Origin: Vibrio cyclitrophicus
Lineage (GTDB): Bacteria > Pseudomonadota > Gammaproteobacteria > Enterobacterales > Vibrionaceae
Assembly (NCBI GenBank): GCA_023206055.1
Contig: CP065366.1
Location: 1,984,001 to 2,048,000, forward strand
Direction of reading: 5' to 3'
Length of the DNA: 64,000 nucleotides
The notes below the pieces were generated by a model that made no database searches, had not been told where the DNA came from, and saw only the letters and a list, made by a program, of their open reading frames with translations. How positions within the stretch are numbered: position 1 is the first letter of the stretch; each line of letters begins with the position of its first letter. The translations under genes and the position numbers were made by a program. This document shows positions 33,982 to 42,844 of the stretch, one piece after another.

Positions 33982-34431
33982 TATTCTATCCTTGAATAAC
34001 CACTAGCCCAGAAATGTAACATGCTAGCAATATTTATATTATTACTACGGCATACTGTCTCTAGCAACACATTATTCTATATATTAAAGAGCGCCTCTCC
34101 ATATCACTCTTTGTGTCGCAATAAGTACCCTCTTTAATGATACACAGCAGTATAAAGCGACCAGCAGTCAAAAAAATTGTTCACATAAACTCAAGAAAAA
34201 CCTAGTTATTATTGCTGGAAGAGTCCTATAGCCACGCCTCCATGAACTTTATGAACAATATTAATCCAATGTTCTTTATTCTCAATATCGCCGCATTACA
34301 GACAATTCGTTAACACACCGTTAACTTTAACTTCATCTACTCAACAGCACCCAACAGTGATGTTGAGCAGCTGGATATAAAACATAAGTTTCTCTCCATT
34401 GAAGAGATCCCCTACATAAGGAACGTGAACC
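33982..34431. promoter_or_regulatory. Gap between HD-GYP and tctC with paired GTTAAC motif
   Basis: This 450-bp AT-rich region holds the promoters of both divergent genes. GTTAAC, ACACC, GTTAAC at 34309-34325 (11-bp period) lies 107 bp before the tctC start, and a nearly identical pair occurs upstream of the sensor kinase gene (47963-47979). GAACA and TGTTC arms flank 34252-34273. No sigma70 hexamers stand out clearly. Confidence 0.5.
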
Positions 34432-35403
34432 ATGTTCAAGGCACTGAAACCTACTCTTGCGGCTTCTATCATCGCAGCAACCTTTTCTTTCAACACTTTT
34501 GCTGCTGACGTAGAGAAAATCCACTTCCTAATCCCTGGCGGCGCTGGTGGCGGTTGGGATATGACAGCTCGTGGTACTGGTGATGTACTTGTGAAATCAG
34601 ACATCGTAGAAAATGTCTCTTTCCAAAACTTGTCTGGTGGCGGCGGCGGTAAAGCAATTGCTCACCTAATTGAAACCGCTCAACGTCAAGAAGACACGCT
34701 GATGGTGAACTCAACACCTATCGTTGTGCGCTCGTTAACAGGTATCTTCCCTCAATCTTTCCGCGACCTAACACCCGTTGCAGCAACCATTGCCGATTAC
34801 GGCGCAATCGTTGCGTCTGCGAATTCTAAGTACAACACTTGGGAAGACGTAGTAAAAGAGTTCGAAACCAACCCACGTAAAGTGAAAATTGCTGGCGGTT
34901 CAGCTCGTGGCAGCATGGATCACCTTGTTGTGGCAGCAGCATTCAAAGGCGAAGGTTTTGACGCTAAGAAAGTGCGTTACATTGCCTACGACGCTGGCGG
35001 TAAAGCGATGGCTGCACTGCTTTCTGGTGAAACCCAACTGCTTTCAACAGGCCTTGGTGAAGTGTTAGAGATGTCTAAGTCTGGCCAAGTAAAAGTATTG
35101 GCAGTAACGGCACCAAAACGCCTTGAGGCTGCACCTAACATTCCAACACTAACCGAATACGGCAATGAAACAGTATTTGCTAACTGGCGTGGCTTCTTCG
35201 CGGCTCCAAATACTAGCCAAGCGAAAATCGATGAGTGGAATGAAGCACTAGGCAAAATGTACAAAACCGATGAGTGGCAAGTGGTTCGTGACCGTAACGG
35301 TTGGATCGATAACTACAAAGCGGATAAAGATTTCTACGCCTTCCTAGAAGATCAAGAAAAACAGATGGGCGATCTAATGCGTGAGCTTGGTTTCTTGAAG
35401 TAA
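34432..35403 (+). CDS. tctC: Tripartite tricarboxylate transporter substrate-binding protein TctC
   Basis: This is a periplasmic binding protein of the TTT family that captures a carboxylate such as citrate and delivers it to TctAB. The 323-residue product has a signal peptide (cleaved after FAA, about 24). The family pattern is present: IHFLIPGGAGGGWDMTARGT near the mature N-terminus, a central GGSARGSMDHLVVA and a C-terminal ANWRGFFAAPNTS. The ATG follows AAGGA. tctB and tctA follow; a 247-bp gap with a hairpin separates tctC from tctB, as expected if the binding protein is made in excess. The true ligand cannot be read from sequence. Confidence 0.94.
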   Translation: MFKALKPTLAASIIAATFSFNTFAADVEKIHFLIPGGAGGGWDMTARGTGDVLVKSDIVENVSFQNLSGGGGGKAIAHLIETAQRQEDTLMVNSTPIVVRSLTGIFPQSFRDLTPVAATIADYGAIVASANSKYNTWEDVVKEFETNPRKVKIAGGSARGSMDHLVVAAAFKGEGFDAKKVRYIAYDAGGKAMAALLSGETQLLSTGLGEVLEMSKSGQVKVLAVTAPKRLEAAPNIPTLTEYGNETVFANWRGFFAAPNTSQAKIDEWNEALGKMYKTDEWQVVRDRNGWIDNYKADKDFYAFLEDQEKQMGDLMRELGFLK

Positions 35404-35414
35404 CCAACAACCAG

Positions 35415-35434
35415 AGAGGGTCTATGTGCCCTCT
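35415..35434 (+). terminator. Weak intercistronic hairpin between tctC and tctB
   Basis: The stem AGAGGG / CCCTCT with an 8-base loop is 11 bases after the tctC stop. It is followed by a pyrimidine-rich stretch, and partial termination here would favour TctC over TctBA. Confidence 0.5.
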
Positions 35435-35650
35435 TACTCTTTCCTTGTTTTGCCGTACATGAGTTAACTAAAACTCCTTTGTTTATTCGTAGACGTATTA
35501 CTAACGCTTGCCGATTCGTTGTAAACGCAAGTGGCTTGCTAAACCCAAGCACCGTAATCCGCTTACCTTTGGTTAGTGATCCCAGACATTTCATTGACTC
35601 GCTCATGTACGGTTTTTTACTTTTCTATACCACCCCAACTGGAGTTGGAT

Positions 35651-36151
35651 ATGTCGGACTTACCAACCAAATTTCTGAGTAAGGAATCCCTGCTTTCTAA
35701 AGATCGCCTAGGCGCAATGATCTTTATGTTGGCGTGCTTGTGCTATGGCTACCAAACCACAATGATTCCTTTATTCCCCGGTGACGAGTATGAACCGTTT
35801 ACCGCAAGAACATTGCCTACTCTGCTGACCTTCATTGGCATCGGGCTATCGTTGATCCTACTCGTGACAAGGCAACCCGATCAGAAAATCAAATGTGACA
35901 CCACACCTTTGAACTGGAAGCTGCTCATTGGCTTTTTAGTGTTAATGGCTTTGTACGGTGTTGGACTGACTTATCTTGGCTTCGTTTTAGCAACCAGCTT
36001 CTTCTTACTTGCAGGCTTCTACCTGCTGGGTGAACGCCGCAAAGCGGTTTTATTTGGGGCGTCGTTTCCTTTCGTTATCGCGTTCTTTCTTCTTTTAACT
36101 CAAGGCTTAGATATCTACCTAGAGCCTGGTTTAATCTTCACTCTTTGGTAG
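35651..36151 (+). CDS. tctB: Tripartite tricarboxylate transporter small membrane subunit TctB
   Basis: This is the 166-residue small permease subunit with four hydrophobic helices (about residues 18-37, 48-68, 82-105 and 117-150). It works with TctA in sodium- or proton-driven carboxylate uptake. The start at 35651 has GGAG upstream. That site lies in a CCAACT-GG-AGTTGG hairpin (35635-35648), which could limit initiation. An in-frame ATG at 35576 would add 25 residues of non-conserved sequence. It is 10 bp before tctA. Confidence 0.9.
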   Translation: MSDLPTKFLSKESLLSKDRLGAMIFMLACLCYGYQTTMIPLFPGDEYEPFTARTLPTLLTFIGIGLSLILLVTRQPDQKIKCDTTPLNWKLLIGFLVLMALYGVGLTYLGFVLATSFFLLAGFYLLGERRKAVLFGASFPFVIAFFLLLTQGLDIYLEPGLIFTLW

Positions 36152-36161
36152 GGATAACATT

Positions 36162-37682
36162 ATGTTAGATGGAATTTTACAAGGACTTTCGACCGCTGTG
36201 ATGCCAATGAACATCATGATGGTAATTGTGGGCTGTTTCGTGGGCACCTTCATCGGGATGCTACCGGGACTCGGTCCAATTTCAGCAATCGCACTGATGA
36301 TCCCTATCACTTATGGCCTAGACCCATCTTCTGGTCTTATTTTGATGGCCGGTGTTTACTACGGTGCGGTATTTGGTGGCTCAACGTCATCAATCTTAAT
36401 CAATGCTCCGGGTTGTTCTTCTACGGTGGTAACGGCATTCGACGGCTACCCAATGGCGCAAAAAGGCCAAGCTGGTAAAGCCCTTGCCCTTGCAGCCTAC
36501 TCTTCTTTTACTGGTGGTACGCTTTCTGCAATTATGCTGTTGATCGCAGCACCAGCTCTAGCAAGCGTGTCATTGAGCTTCCAGTCTTCTGACTACTTTG
36601 CACTGATGCTATTAGGTTTATCAGCAGTAGCGGCGTTTGCAGGCCCAGGTCAGGTAATCAAGGCTTGGATGATGACTATCTTAGGTTTGATGTTATCAAC
36701 AGTGGGTATCGACAAAGGTGTCGGTGTAGAACGTTTCACATTTGGTCTAACGGATCTTATGGACGGATTCAGCTTCCTACTTCTTGCTATGGCAACCTTC
36801 GCTTTAGGTGAGACTTTAATGGGTATTTTGAAACCTGAGAAAGACACCAGCGGCGAAGAAAGCCAAAAGATGGCCGATATTGGCAGCATGAAAGTGACCA
36901 AAGAAGAGTTCAAAGAAGTCGCGCCCGTTTCGATTCGTTCTTCGATCCTTGGTTTCTTTACTGGTGTTCTACCTGGTGCTGGTGCAACGATTGCCGCGTT
37001 CTTAAGTTACGGTATGGAGCGTAGCCTCGCGCCAAAAGACAAACAGAAAGAATTTGGTAAAGGCAGTATTCGTGGTCTTGTTGCACCAGAATCAGCAAAC
37101 AATGCCGCATCAAGTGGTTCATTCGTTCCACTACTGACGCTTGGTATTCCGGGGTCTGGTACTACAGCAATCATGTTAGGTGCATTGATTGCTTATGGTA
37201 TTCAACCGGGTCCTCGCTTGTTTGTTGAACATCCAGATGTATTTTGGTCGGTGATTATCTCGATGTACTTTGGCAACATCGTACTGGTTATCTTGAACCT
37301 GCCGCTTATTCCTTACATCTCTAAGTTGCTGGCAGTACCAAGAACAGTACTACTGCCAATGATTATCTTCTTCTCAATCACCGGTGTGTACTTGGTGTCT
37401 TTCAACACGATGGATGTCTTTGTAATGCTAATTGTGGCAATGGTGGCGATCGCGTTAAGGCTGGCCAACTTCCCACTCGCACCGTTACTGCTTGGCTTCA
37501 TATTAGGTGGTTTGATGGAAGAGAACTTGAGACGCGCACTGATGATCAGTGATGGTGAACTCAGCTTCCTTTGGGAACGTCCTATCACCATGACATTCAC
37601 TATCTTGGCGGTATTGGTTCTCTCTAGTCCGATTCTCGTTAAGCTGTTCAAGAGCTTTAGAGCAAAACCAGTTGAAGTTTAG
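36162..37682 (+). CDS. tctA: Tripartite tricarboxylate transporter large permease TctA
   Basis: TctA forms the translocation path of the TTT carboxylate transporter in the inner membrane. The 506-residue protein has about twelve hydrophobic segments. Both family motifs are visible: GTFIGMLPGLGPISAIALMI near residue 28 and its echo GFFTGVLPGAGATIAAFLSY near residue 265. VYYGAVFGGSTSSILINAPG is also typical. It is the last gene of tctCBA and is followed by a strong terminator. Confidence 0.96.
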   Translation: MLDGILQGLSTAVMPMNIMMVIVGCFVGTFIGMLPGLGPISAIALMIPITYGLDPSSGLILMAGVYYGAVFGGSTSSILINAPGCSSTVVTAFDGYPMAQKGQAGKALALAAYSSFTGGTLSAIMLLIAAPALASVSLSFQSSDYFALMLLGLSAVAAFAGPGQVIKAWMMTILGLMLSTVGIDKGVGVERFTFGLTDLMDGFSFLLLAMATFALGETLMGILKPEKDTSGEESQKMADIGSMKVTKEEFKEVAPVSIRSSILGFFTGVLPGAGATIAAFLSYGMERSLAPKDKQKEFGKGSIRGLVAPESANNAASSGSFVPLLTLGIPGSGTTAIMLGALIAYGIQPGPRLFVEHPDVFWSVIISMYFGNIVLVILNLPLIPYISKLLAVPRTVLLPMIIFFSITGVYLVSFNTMDVFVMLIVAMVAIALRLANFPLAPLLLGFILGGLMEENLRRALMISDGELSFLWERPITMTFTILAVLVLSSPILVKLFKSFRAKPVEV

Positions 37683-37713
37683 GCTGAGAACATCACTTAC
37701 TTAAACTAAACAG

Positions 37714-37737
37714 AAGGAGCCTCAGGCTCCTTTTTTC
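37714..37737 (+). terminator. Terminator of tctCBA
   Basis: The stem AAGGAGCC / GGCTCCTT with a 3-base loop is followed by a T-run. Confidence 0.93.
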
Positions 37738-37875
37738 GTATCCGTTAATTCAAAAAAACACAGATCTAAGATGGTAGCAAACTCACAATCCGACTCATGA
37801 AAAACACATATCCCTGATATTAAAAACAAAATCAAGTAAGGTGATTCATCATTTAACGCATTGGATTCTAAAACT

Positions 37876-38634
37876 ATGGATTGGTTGATTCTATTCTTGT
37901 CAGGCGTGATTGGCGGCGTGCTTAACTCTATTGCAGGAGGAGGCAGCTTCATCACCTTCCCCGCTCTACTGTTTGCTGGCGTGCCTCCGATTGCGGCCAA
38001 CGCGACCAATACCTTTGCTTCATGCGCTGGTTACATCAGTGGTGCTTATGCACTGCGCCATGAAATTCGATCTGGCACCAAACAACTCAAACTCGTTGTC
38101 GGGCTATGTGTAATAGGCGGCGGCATCGGTGCATTTTTACTACTACATACACCAGAAGCGTTGTTTACTCAATCCGTTCCTTGGTTATTGCTGTTCGCCG
38201 CTCTGCTTTTTACCTTTGGTGGCACACTCAATAAATGGCTAAAGAAAGTAACCGCTAAACATAAGCACGCCACCAGCGCAGGCGCGTTCTTTTCCGCCGT
38301 ATTACTTTTGATCGTGTGTGTTTATGGTGGTTATTTTAATGCAGGCTTAGGCATTGTGACCTTGAGCTACTTGGCACTGGCAGGATATACCAATATCAAC
38401 GTGATGAATGGCATCAAATTGTTGGTGTCGGCATGCGCGTCACTCGCGGCAATCGTGTTCTTTGTTGTGAATGGTTCGATTGATTGGCCGTCAGGCATGG
38501 CCGTTTTGTTTGGGACATTGGTCGGTGGTTACTATTCAGCAAAAGTTTCTCGCCGTATTCCTCAACAATATGTTCGTACCACAGTGATCATCGCGAGCTT
38601 TTTGATCACCGCTTACTTTTTTTATACCAACTAG
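37876..38634 (+). CDS. TauE/SafE-family sulfite/anion exporter
   Basis: This 252-residue polytopic membrane protein of the TauE/SafE (DUF81) family has seven to eight hydrophobic helices. The first repeat motif GGVLNSIAGGGSFITFPAL and AANATNTF are near the N-terminus. The second repeat begins YGGYFNAGLGIVTLSYLAL. Members export sulfite, sulfoacetate or other sulphur-containing anions. The start could be ATG 37876 or TTG 37861; the ATG gives the usual short N-terminus. It lies downstream of the tctA terminator, so it is probably separate from that operon. Confidence 0.88.
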   Translation: MDWLILFLSGVIGGVLNSIAGGGSFITFPALLFAGVPPIAANATNTFASCAGYISGAYALRHEIRSGTKQLKLVVGLCVIGGGIGAFLLLHTPEALFTQSVPWLLLFAALLFTFGGTLNKWLKKVTAKHKHATSAGAFFSAVLLLIVCVYGGYFNAGLGIVTLSYLALAGYTNINVMNGIKLLVSACASLAAIVFFVVNGSIDWPSGMAVLFGTLVGGYYSAKVSRRIPQQYVRTTVIIASFLITAYFFYTN

Positions 38635-38891
38635 ATTCTATGCCTACTAGGTTTATGCTAACTAGACATTCGGTTCAATAAGGCTTGCAACTGGAAAGAT
38701 AAAGCAAAAAGACTGCACCCTTCTCATACCTGCTTCGCTATTTTATTGCTTATAAAATAGCCAGAGCAAAATATGTGAGACGAGTCCTTTAATTAGTAAA
38801 TTTGATAACAATTTAGACTATTTTTTAGCCTTTCTTTTACGGAAAGTAGGATAATTCTCTTGTCGAAAGTGAGACTTCATTAGGAGGCGTT

Positions 38892-39083
38892 ATGAACATT
38901 AAACTCGGTCATGTCATGTCATCAAGTCGACTCATTTGCTTTATCGCTTTTCTTGCTGCCACATTCGCGTGGATCCTAAAAATGCCCGCTTTGTTCTCTG
39001 TGTCAGCATTATTCTTACTGGTCAGTGCGATCCTTTATCTCACCGATCTTTGGAAGAATCAAAGAAAGAACAGCGAAGCTTAG
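38892..39083 (+). CDS. Small two-helix membrane protein
   Basis: The 63-residue product has two hydrophobic helices (about 13-29 and 32-50) and a basic C-terminus (KNQRKNSEA). The AGGAGG ribosome binding site four bases before the ATG is one of the best in the window, and a terminator follows 28 bp after the stop. Both support a real gene. I do not recognise the family and give no function. Confidence 0.7.
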   Translation: MNIKLGHVMSSSRLICFIAFLAATFAWILKMPALFSVSALFLLVSAILYLTDLWKNQRKNSEA

Positions 39084-39111
39084 CCATTGACGGTTTACAC
39101 CGAACGAATTA

Positions 39112-39137
39112 AAAAAGGAGCTCGTAGGCTCCTTTTG
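39112..39137. terminator. Bidirectional terminator after the small membrane protein gene
   Basis: The 8-bp stem AAAGGAGC / GCTCCTTT has A-runs on the left and T-runs on the right. It could serve this gene and the convergent VF530 gene. Confidence 0.88.
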
Positions 39138-39242
39138 TGTTCTTCGCTTGTCTACTTAGTGTATTCGTTAACCACACCTAATAACGCCTGTTTATGAGCG
39201 ACGCCATTTTTAACGCCGGCTCTTGCTAACGACGCCTTCTTA

Positions 39243-39656
39243 TTAACGACGAAAGTTACGACCGTTACCGCCGCGGCGCTCTTTAAACGCAGACGCAGCT
39301 TTAGCTTGAGAAGCGTGGATAGACTCAACCGTTAGTTCCATTGGCTCACGAGGTTCTAGCCCATGGCGGAATGTACGTGAACGCGGAGGCATCTGGTACT
39401 CAATGTCCGATGCTTTAGGCATGCGCTTGAAACGGTAAAGGTAGAAGTTTTCAACCTTTTCACGAGCCCATTCGGTTTTCTTCAGGTATTTAACTGCGCT
39501 TGCCACTGTAGGCTTAGTATTAAAGCAGTTCATACGCATTGCCGCATCTAAAATTTCCCAACCATAATGGTCCACTAATTCAGTGATCATGGTTTCAAGC
39601 TTTAAGCCATGTAGCGGGTTATTTTGTTGCAGTTCGATTCTTTCTTCTTCAGTCAT
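39243..39656 (-). CDS. VF530-family DNA-binding protein with basic C-terminal tail
   Basis: Residues 12-80 (NPLHGLKLETMITELVDHYG, then AMRMNCFNTKPTVASAVKYL and KVENFYLY) are the VF530/DUF2132 domain, a small helical fold first solved from V. fischeri and considered DNA-binding. The protein here is 137 residues, longer than the roughly 75-residue core. The C-terminal 55 residues are basic and end in a Gly/Arg stretch (RRGGNGRNFRR) suited to nucleic-acid contact. It is monocistronic. Biological role is unknown. Confidence 0.87.
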   Translation of the reverse strand: MTEEERIELQQNNPLHGLKLETMITELVDHYGWEILDAAMRMNCFNTKPTVASAVKYLKKTEWAREKVENFYLYRFKRMPKASDIEYQMPPRSRTFRHGLEPREPMELTVESIHASQAKAASAFKERRGGNGRNFRR

Positions 39657-40096
39657 AACATTACCTTTTTCAAGGCAACTAAAGGCCTTGAATTTACTCT
39701 AGAACACCGTCATCACTGACCATTTCTAGCTCAATCACTTGGGCATTACATCCATTGCCCTTATTTATGCCTTTATGATGGCATAAAGCATACTCGTTAT
39801 CCTATTTATCTTTGAAATTAATTTCGAATTGGTCACTTAACACCCTACCTTAGCTCGCTATACAGACTAAGACATTCTTCAAACAAAACTCCCCCGCAAA
39901 AGATATGAAACTGGTTTAACCTAACAAAACTTATAGTAACCGTATGCAAAATCCATGTATTTAGTGATGACATTAAAGTTTTTCAGTACGCAGTATTACA
40001 TCTTAATAACACAATGCTATGGTTTTATTGAATATCGAAACGGTAAAAGACCGGATTAAACAATGACATAATTATAAGTAAAGGTTGGCTTGCCAA
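39657..40096. other. Intergenic region with two adjacent hairpins
   Basis: This 440-bp gap separates the divergent VF530 and HD-GYP genes. GGGCA / TGCCC (39741-39760) and an 8-bp perfect TTTATGCC / GGCATAAA (39764-39787) lie side by side on either strand. No ORF or clear promoter is seen. A small RNA or a leader structure is possible but unsupported beyond the hairpins. Confidence 0.4.
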
Positions 40097-41245
40097 ATGT
40101 TTGACTACTCACATTTCAGCAGAGCAGCGGCCCAAGACAAAGACATCGTCGCTATAGTCGATGATCTCTTTCAGCTAGCTCGTGAACACTACCCCATACT
40201 ATCTCGGCTATCCGTGGTGCTATGCAGTGAAAATAAAGCATCTAATTATTTTGTATCAGATTCACTGTGCCAAAACGTCAAGCACCACTACATCGAACAA
40301 GAAATCAAACCCAACTCCGCTTTGAGTCGTCTAGCTGAATCATTGGAGACTAGAATTGTTGATGACCTCTCTTTGATCAATCCGACGAAGCAAATCTCTC
40401 ATCTACTCGAGCTCGGTCACCAAAGTAGCTATACAACTCCAATCCACTACCAAGAGAGTAACCTCGGATTCGTTTTCATCAACGCATCATGCACTGACTT
40501 TTTTGCTAAGCAGACAATCCAAAGCGACATCGCCTACCTCACTCAAGCGATTTCGAACCTGTTTGTACAACTATTCGAACGTCAGCGTCATTTTCAATCC
40601 TCTTTAGCGGTCGCTCTAAACATGGGACATGCGCGCGACCCTGAAACCAAAGAACATCTGATTCGCATGGGAAAATACAGCGAGCAGCTCGCACGTACGC
40701 TTTCGCACAGTAACAATTCGATTACCCATCAGTTCGTTCACCGTATTCGCTTATATGCGCCATTTCACGACATTGGTAAGTACCGAATCCCAGATAACGT
40801 GTTATTCAGCACGGGGCGTTTCTCAGAAGAAGAAAGAGCCATAATGAACAACCACACCTTGTATGGTGAAGAGATGATTAACGATGTGGTGTCCCTCTCC
40901 CATCATTGCTCTATGTGTTCTGACGAAATTCAGTTCATTAAGAATATTGTACGTCATCACCACGAGCGGTTTGATGGTTCGGGGTTACCCGATGGTTTGA
41001 GTCATACTGCGATTCCGCTTGAAGCACGAATTGTAACGCTCGCGGATGTGTTTGACGCGCTGATGAGTAAAAGAGCCTATAAGCACGCATGGTCACTCGA
41101 TGAAGTCATGGAGTACATTGAAGCGCACAACGGTTCGATGTTCGACCCTGAATGTGTTGAGGCCCTTAAACAGAACCTAGACGACTTTATGGCAATTCGA
41201 GAGCAATACAACGACGATGTAAAACCTCAAGCTATGATGGCTTAG
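40097..41245 (+). CDS. HD-GYP phosphohydrolase with GAF-like N-terminus (GLP variant)
   Basis: This 382-residue cytosolic protein probably hydrolyses c-di-GMP. Residues 1-165 look like a GAF-type sensor, and 170-375 are the HD-GYP domain with the HD pair in FHDIGKYRIPDNVLFSTGRF. The second motif is HHERFDGSGLPDGL, so the name-giving GYP is GLP. ADVFDALMSKRAYK completes the domain. All metal-binding His and Asp positions I can check are present. The start may be ATG 40097 or TTG 40085; AAGG at 40081 serves either poorly, and a TTGGC-TT-GCCAA palindrome lies between it and the ATG. Confidence 0.88.
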   Translation: MFDYSHFSRAAAQDKDIVAIVDDLFQLAREHYPILSRLSVVLCSENKASNYFVSDSLCQNVKHHYIEQEIKPNSALSRLAESLETRIVDDLSLINPTKQISHLLELGHQSSYTTPIHYQESNLGFVFINASCTDFFAKQTIQSDIAYLTQAISNLFVQLFERQRHFQSSLAVALNMGHARDPETKEHLIRMGKYSEQLARTLSHSNNSITHQFVHRIRLYAPFHDIGKYRIPDNVLFSTGRFSEEERAIMNNHTLYGEEMINDVVSLSHHCSMCSDEIQFIKNIVRHHHERFDGSGLPDGLSHTAIPLEARIVTLADVFDALMSKRAYKHAWSLDEVMEYIEAHNGSMFDPECVEALKQNLDDFMAIREQYNDDVKPQAMMA

Positions 41246-41287
41246 CCTGAGTGAATTTCGAATGACTTATGCTAAATCGAAGCCAAC

Positions 41288-41318
41288 AAAAAAGGATGCC
41301 TATTGGCATCCTTTTTTC
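41288..41318. terminator. Bidirectional terminator between HD-GYP and gnd genes
   Basis: The 11-bp stem AAAAGGATGCC / GGCATCCTTTT with a TATT loop has A and T runs on its two sides. It suits both convergent genes. Confidence 0.93.
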
Positions 41319-41367
41319 TATTTACAGCTTAAAGAACAAACACGTTCTTACTGATTCTAACTAACGA

Positions 41368-42816
41368 TTATACGTCGTAAGTTGTAGAAGCAGTGTCGCC
41401 GCCTGTACCAGTCCAGTTTGTGTGGAAGAATTCACCACGTGGACGGTCAGTACGCTCGTAAGTGTGAGCACCGAAGTAGTCACGTTGAGCTTGAAGCAGG
41501 TTCGCTGGTAGACGTGCTGTTGTGTAACCGTCTAGGAAAGATAGCGCAGAAATCGTACATGGCATTGGGATACCAGACTCTAGAGATTTCGCTGCTACTT
41601 TACGCCATGCTACTAGGCTGCCTTGTAGGATGTTTTTGAAGTACTCATCAGAACCTAGGAACGCGATGTCTGGGTTTGCTTCGTACGCATCACGGATGTT
41701 GCCTAGGAATGCAGAACGGATGATACAACCACCACGCCACATTAGTGCTACGTTACCGTAGTTTAGGTCCCAGCCGTTTTCGTTCGACGCTTCACGCATT
41801 AGCATGAAACCTTGAGCGTAAGAGATGATCTTAGAAGCCAGTAGAGCTTGACGTAGTGCGTCAACCCATTCTTGCTTGTCGCCTTCAACTGGAGTGATTG
41901 TCTTCTCAAACAAAGCTTCAGCTTCAACACGTTGGTCTTTAAGAGCAGACAGGCAACGAGAGAATACAGACTCAGAGATTAGAGTCAGTGGGATACCTAG
42001 GTCTAGTGCGTTGATACCAGTCCACTTACCAGTACCTTTTTGGCCTGCAGTGTCTAGGATCTTCTCAACTAGCGCTTCACCGTCTTCATCTTTGTAGCCA
42101 AGAATGTCAGCAGTAATTTCAACTAGGTAGCTGTCTAGCTCAGTTTTGTTCCAGTCAGCGAATACTGCTTGCATCTCGTCAGCAGACATACCTAGACCAT
42201 CTTTCATGAACTGGTATGCTTCAGTGATAAGCTGCATGTCACCGTATTCGATGCCGTTGTGTACCATCTTAACGAAGTGACCAGCACCGTCGTTACCAAC
42301 CCAGTCACAACAAGGCTCACCAGCGTCAGTTTTTGCAGAGATACCTTGGAAGATTGGCTTAACCGCTTCCCAAGCTTCAGCCGCGCCACCTGGCATGATT
42401 GAAGGACCGAAACGAGCACCTTCTTCACCACCAGAAACACCAGTACCGATGAAGTGGATGCCTTTCTCACGACAATGCGCTACACGACGGTTAGTGTCTG
42501 GGTAGTTAGTGTTACCACCATCAATGATGATGTCGCCTTCGTCTAGAAGTGGGATTAGGTTTTCGATGAACGTGTCTACAACGTCACCAGCACGAACCAT
42601 AAGCATCACTTTACGTGGCGCTTCTAGCTTCTCAACTAGCTCTTCTAGAGAGTAAGCACCAACAATGTTAGTACCTTTAGCTGGGCCTTCTAGGAACTCG
42701 TCTACTTTAGCAGCAGTACGGTTATGAGCCACAACTTTGAAGCCGTGATCGTTCATGTTTAGGATAAGGTTCTGACCCATTACCGCTAGGCCAATTACAC
42801 CGATATCACCTTTCAT
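41368..42816 (-). CDS. gnd: 6-phosphogluconate dehydrogenase, decarboxylating
   Basis: Gnd oxidises 6-phosphogluconate to ribulose 5-phosphate with NADP+. The 482-residue enzyme begins with the Rossmann motif IGLAVMGQNLILNMNDHGF. It has the substrate-binding GVSGGEEGARFGPSIMPGG (about 128-146), catalytic KMVHNGIEYGDMQLI and the C-terminal RDYFGAHTYERTD. AAGGAG precedes the ATG. It is the last gene of zwf-pgl-gnd, 28 bp after pgl. Confidence 0.97.
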   Translation of the reverse strand: MKGDIGVIGLAVMGQNLILNMNDHGFKVVAHNRTAAKVDEFLEGPAKGTNIVGAYSLEELVEKLEAPRKVMLMVRAGDVVDTFIENLIPLLDEGDIIIDGGNTNYPDTNRRVAHCREKGIHFIGTGVSGGEEGARFGPSIMPGGAAEAWEAVKPIFQGISAKTDAGEPCCDWVGNDGAGHFVKMVHNGIEYGDMQLITEAYQFMKDGLGMSADEMQAVFADWNKTELDSYLVEITADILGYKDEDGEALVEKILDTAGQKGTGKWTGINALDLGIPLTLISESVFSRCLSALKDQRVEAEALFEKTITPVEGDKQEWVDALRQALLASKIISYAQGFMLMREASNENGWDLNYGNVALMWRGGCIIRSAFLGNIRDAYEANPDIAFLGSDEYFKNILQGSLVAWRKVAAKSLESGIPMPCTISALSFLDGYTTARLPANLLQAQRDYFGAHTYERTDRPRGEFFHTNWTGTGGDTASTTYDV

Positions 42817-42844
42817 TATTTTATCTCCTTGCGGCTATTCGCAC

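Noticed and set aside
35479..35682. 67-codon ORF between tctC and tctB
   Set aside because: It runs into tctB in another frame and its composition does not look like protein; the gap is better explained as regulatory.
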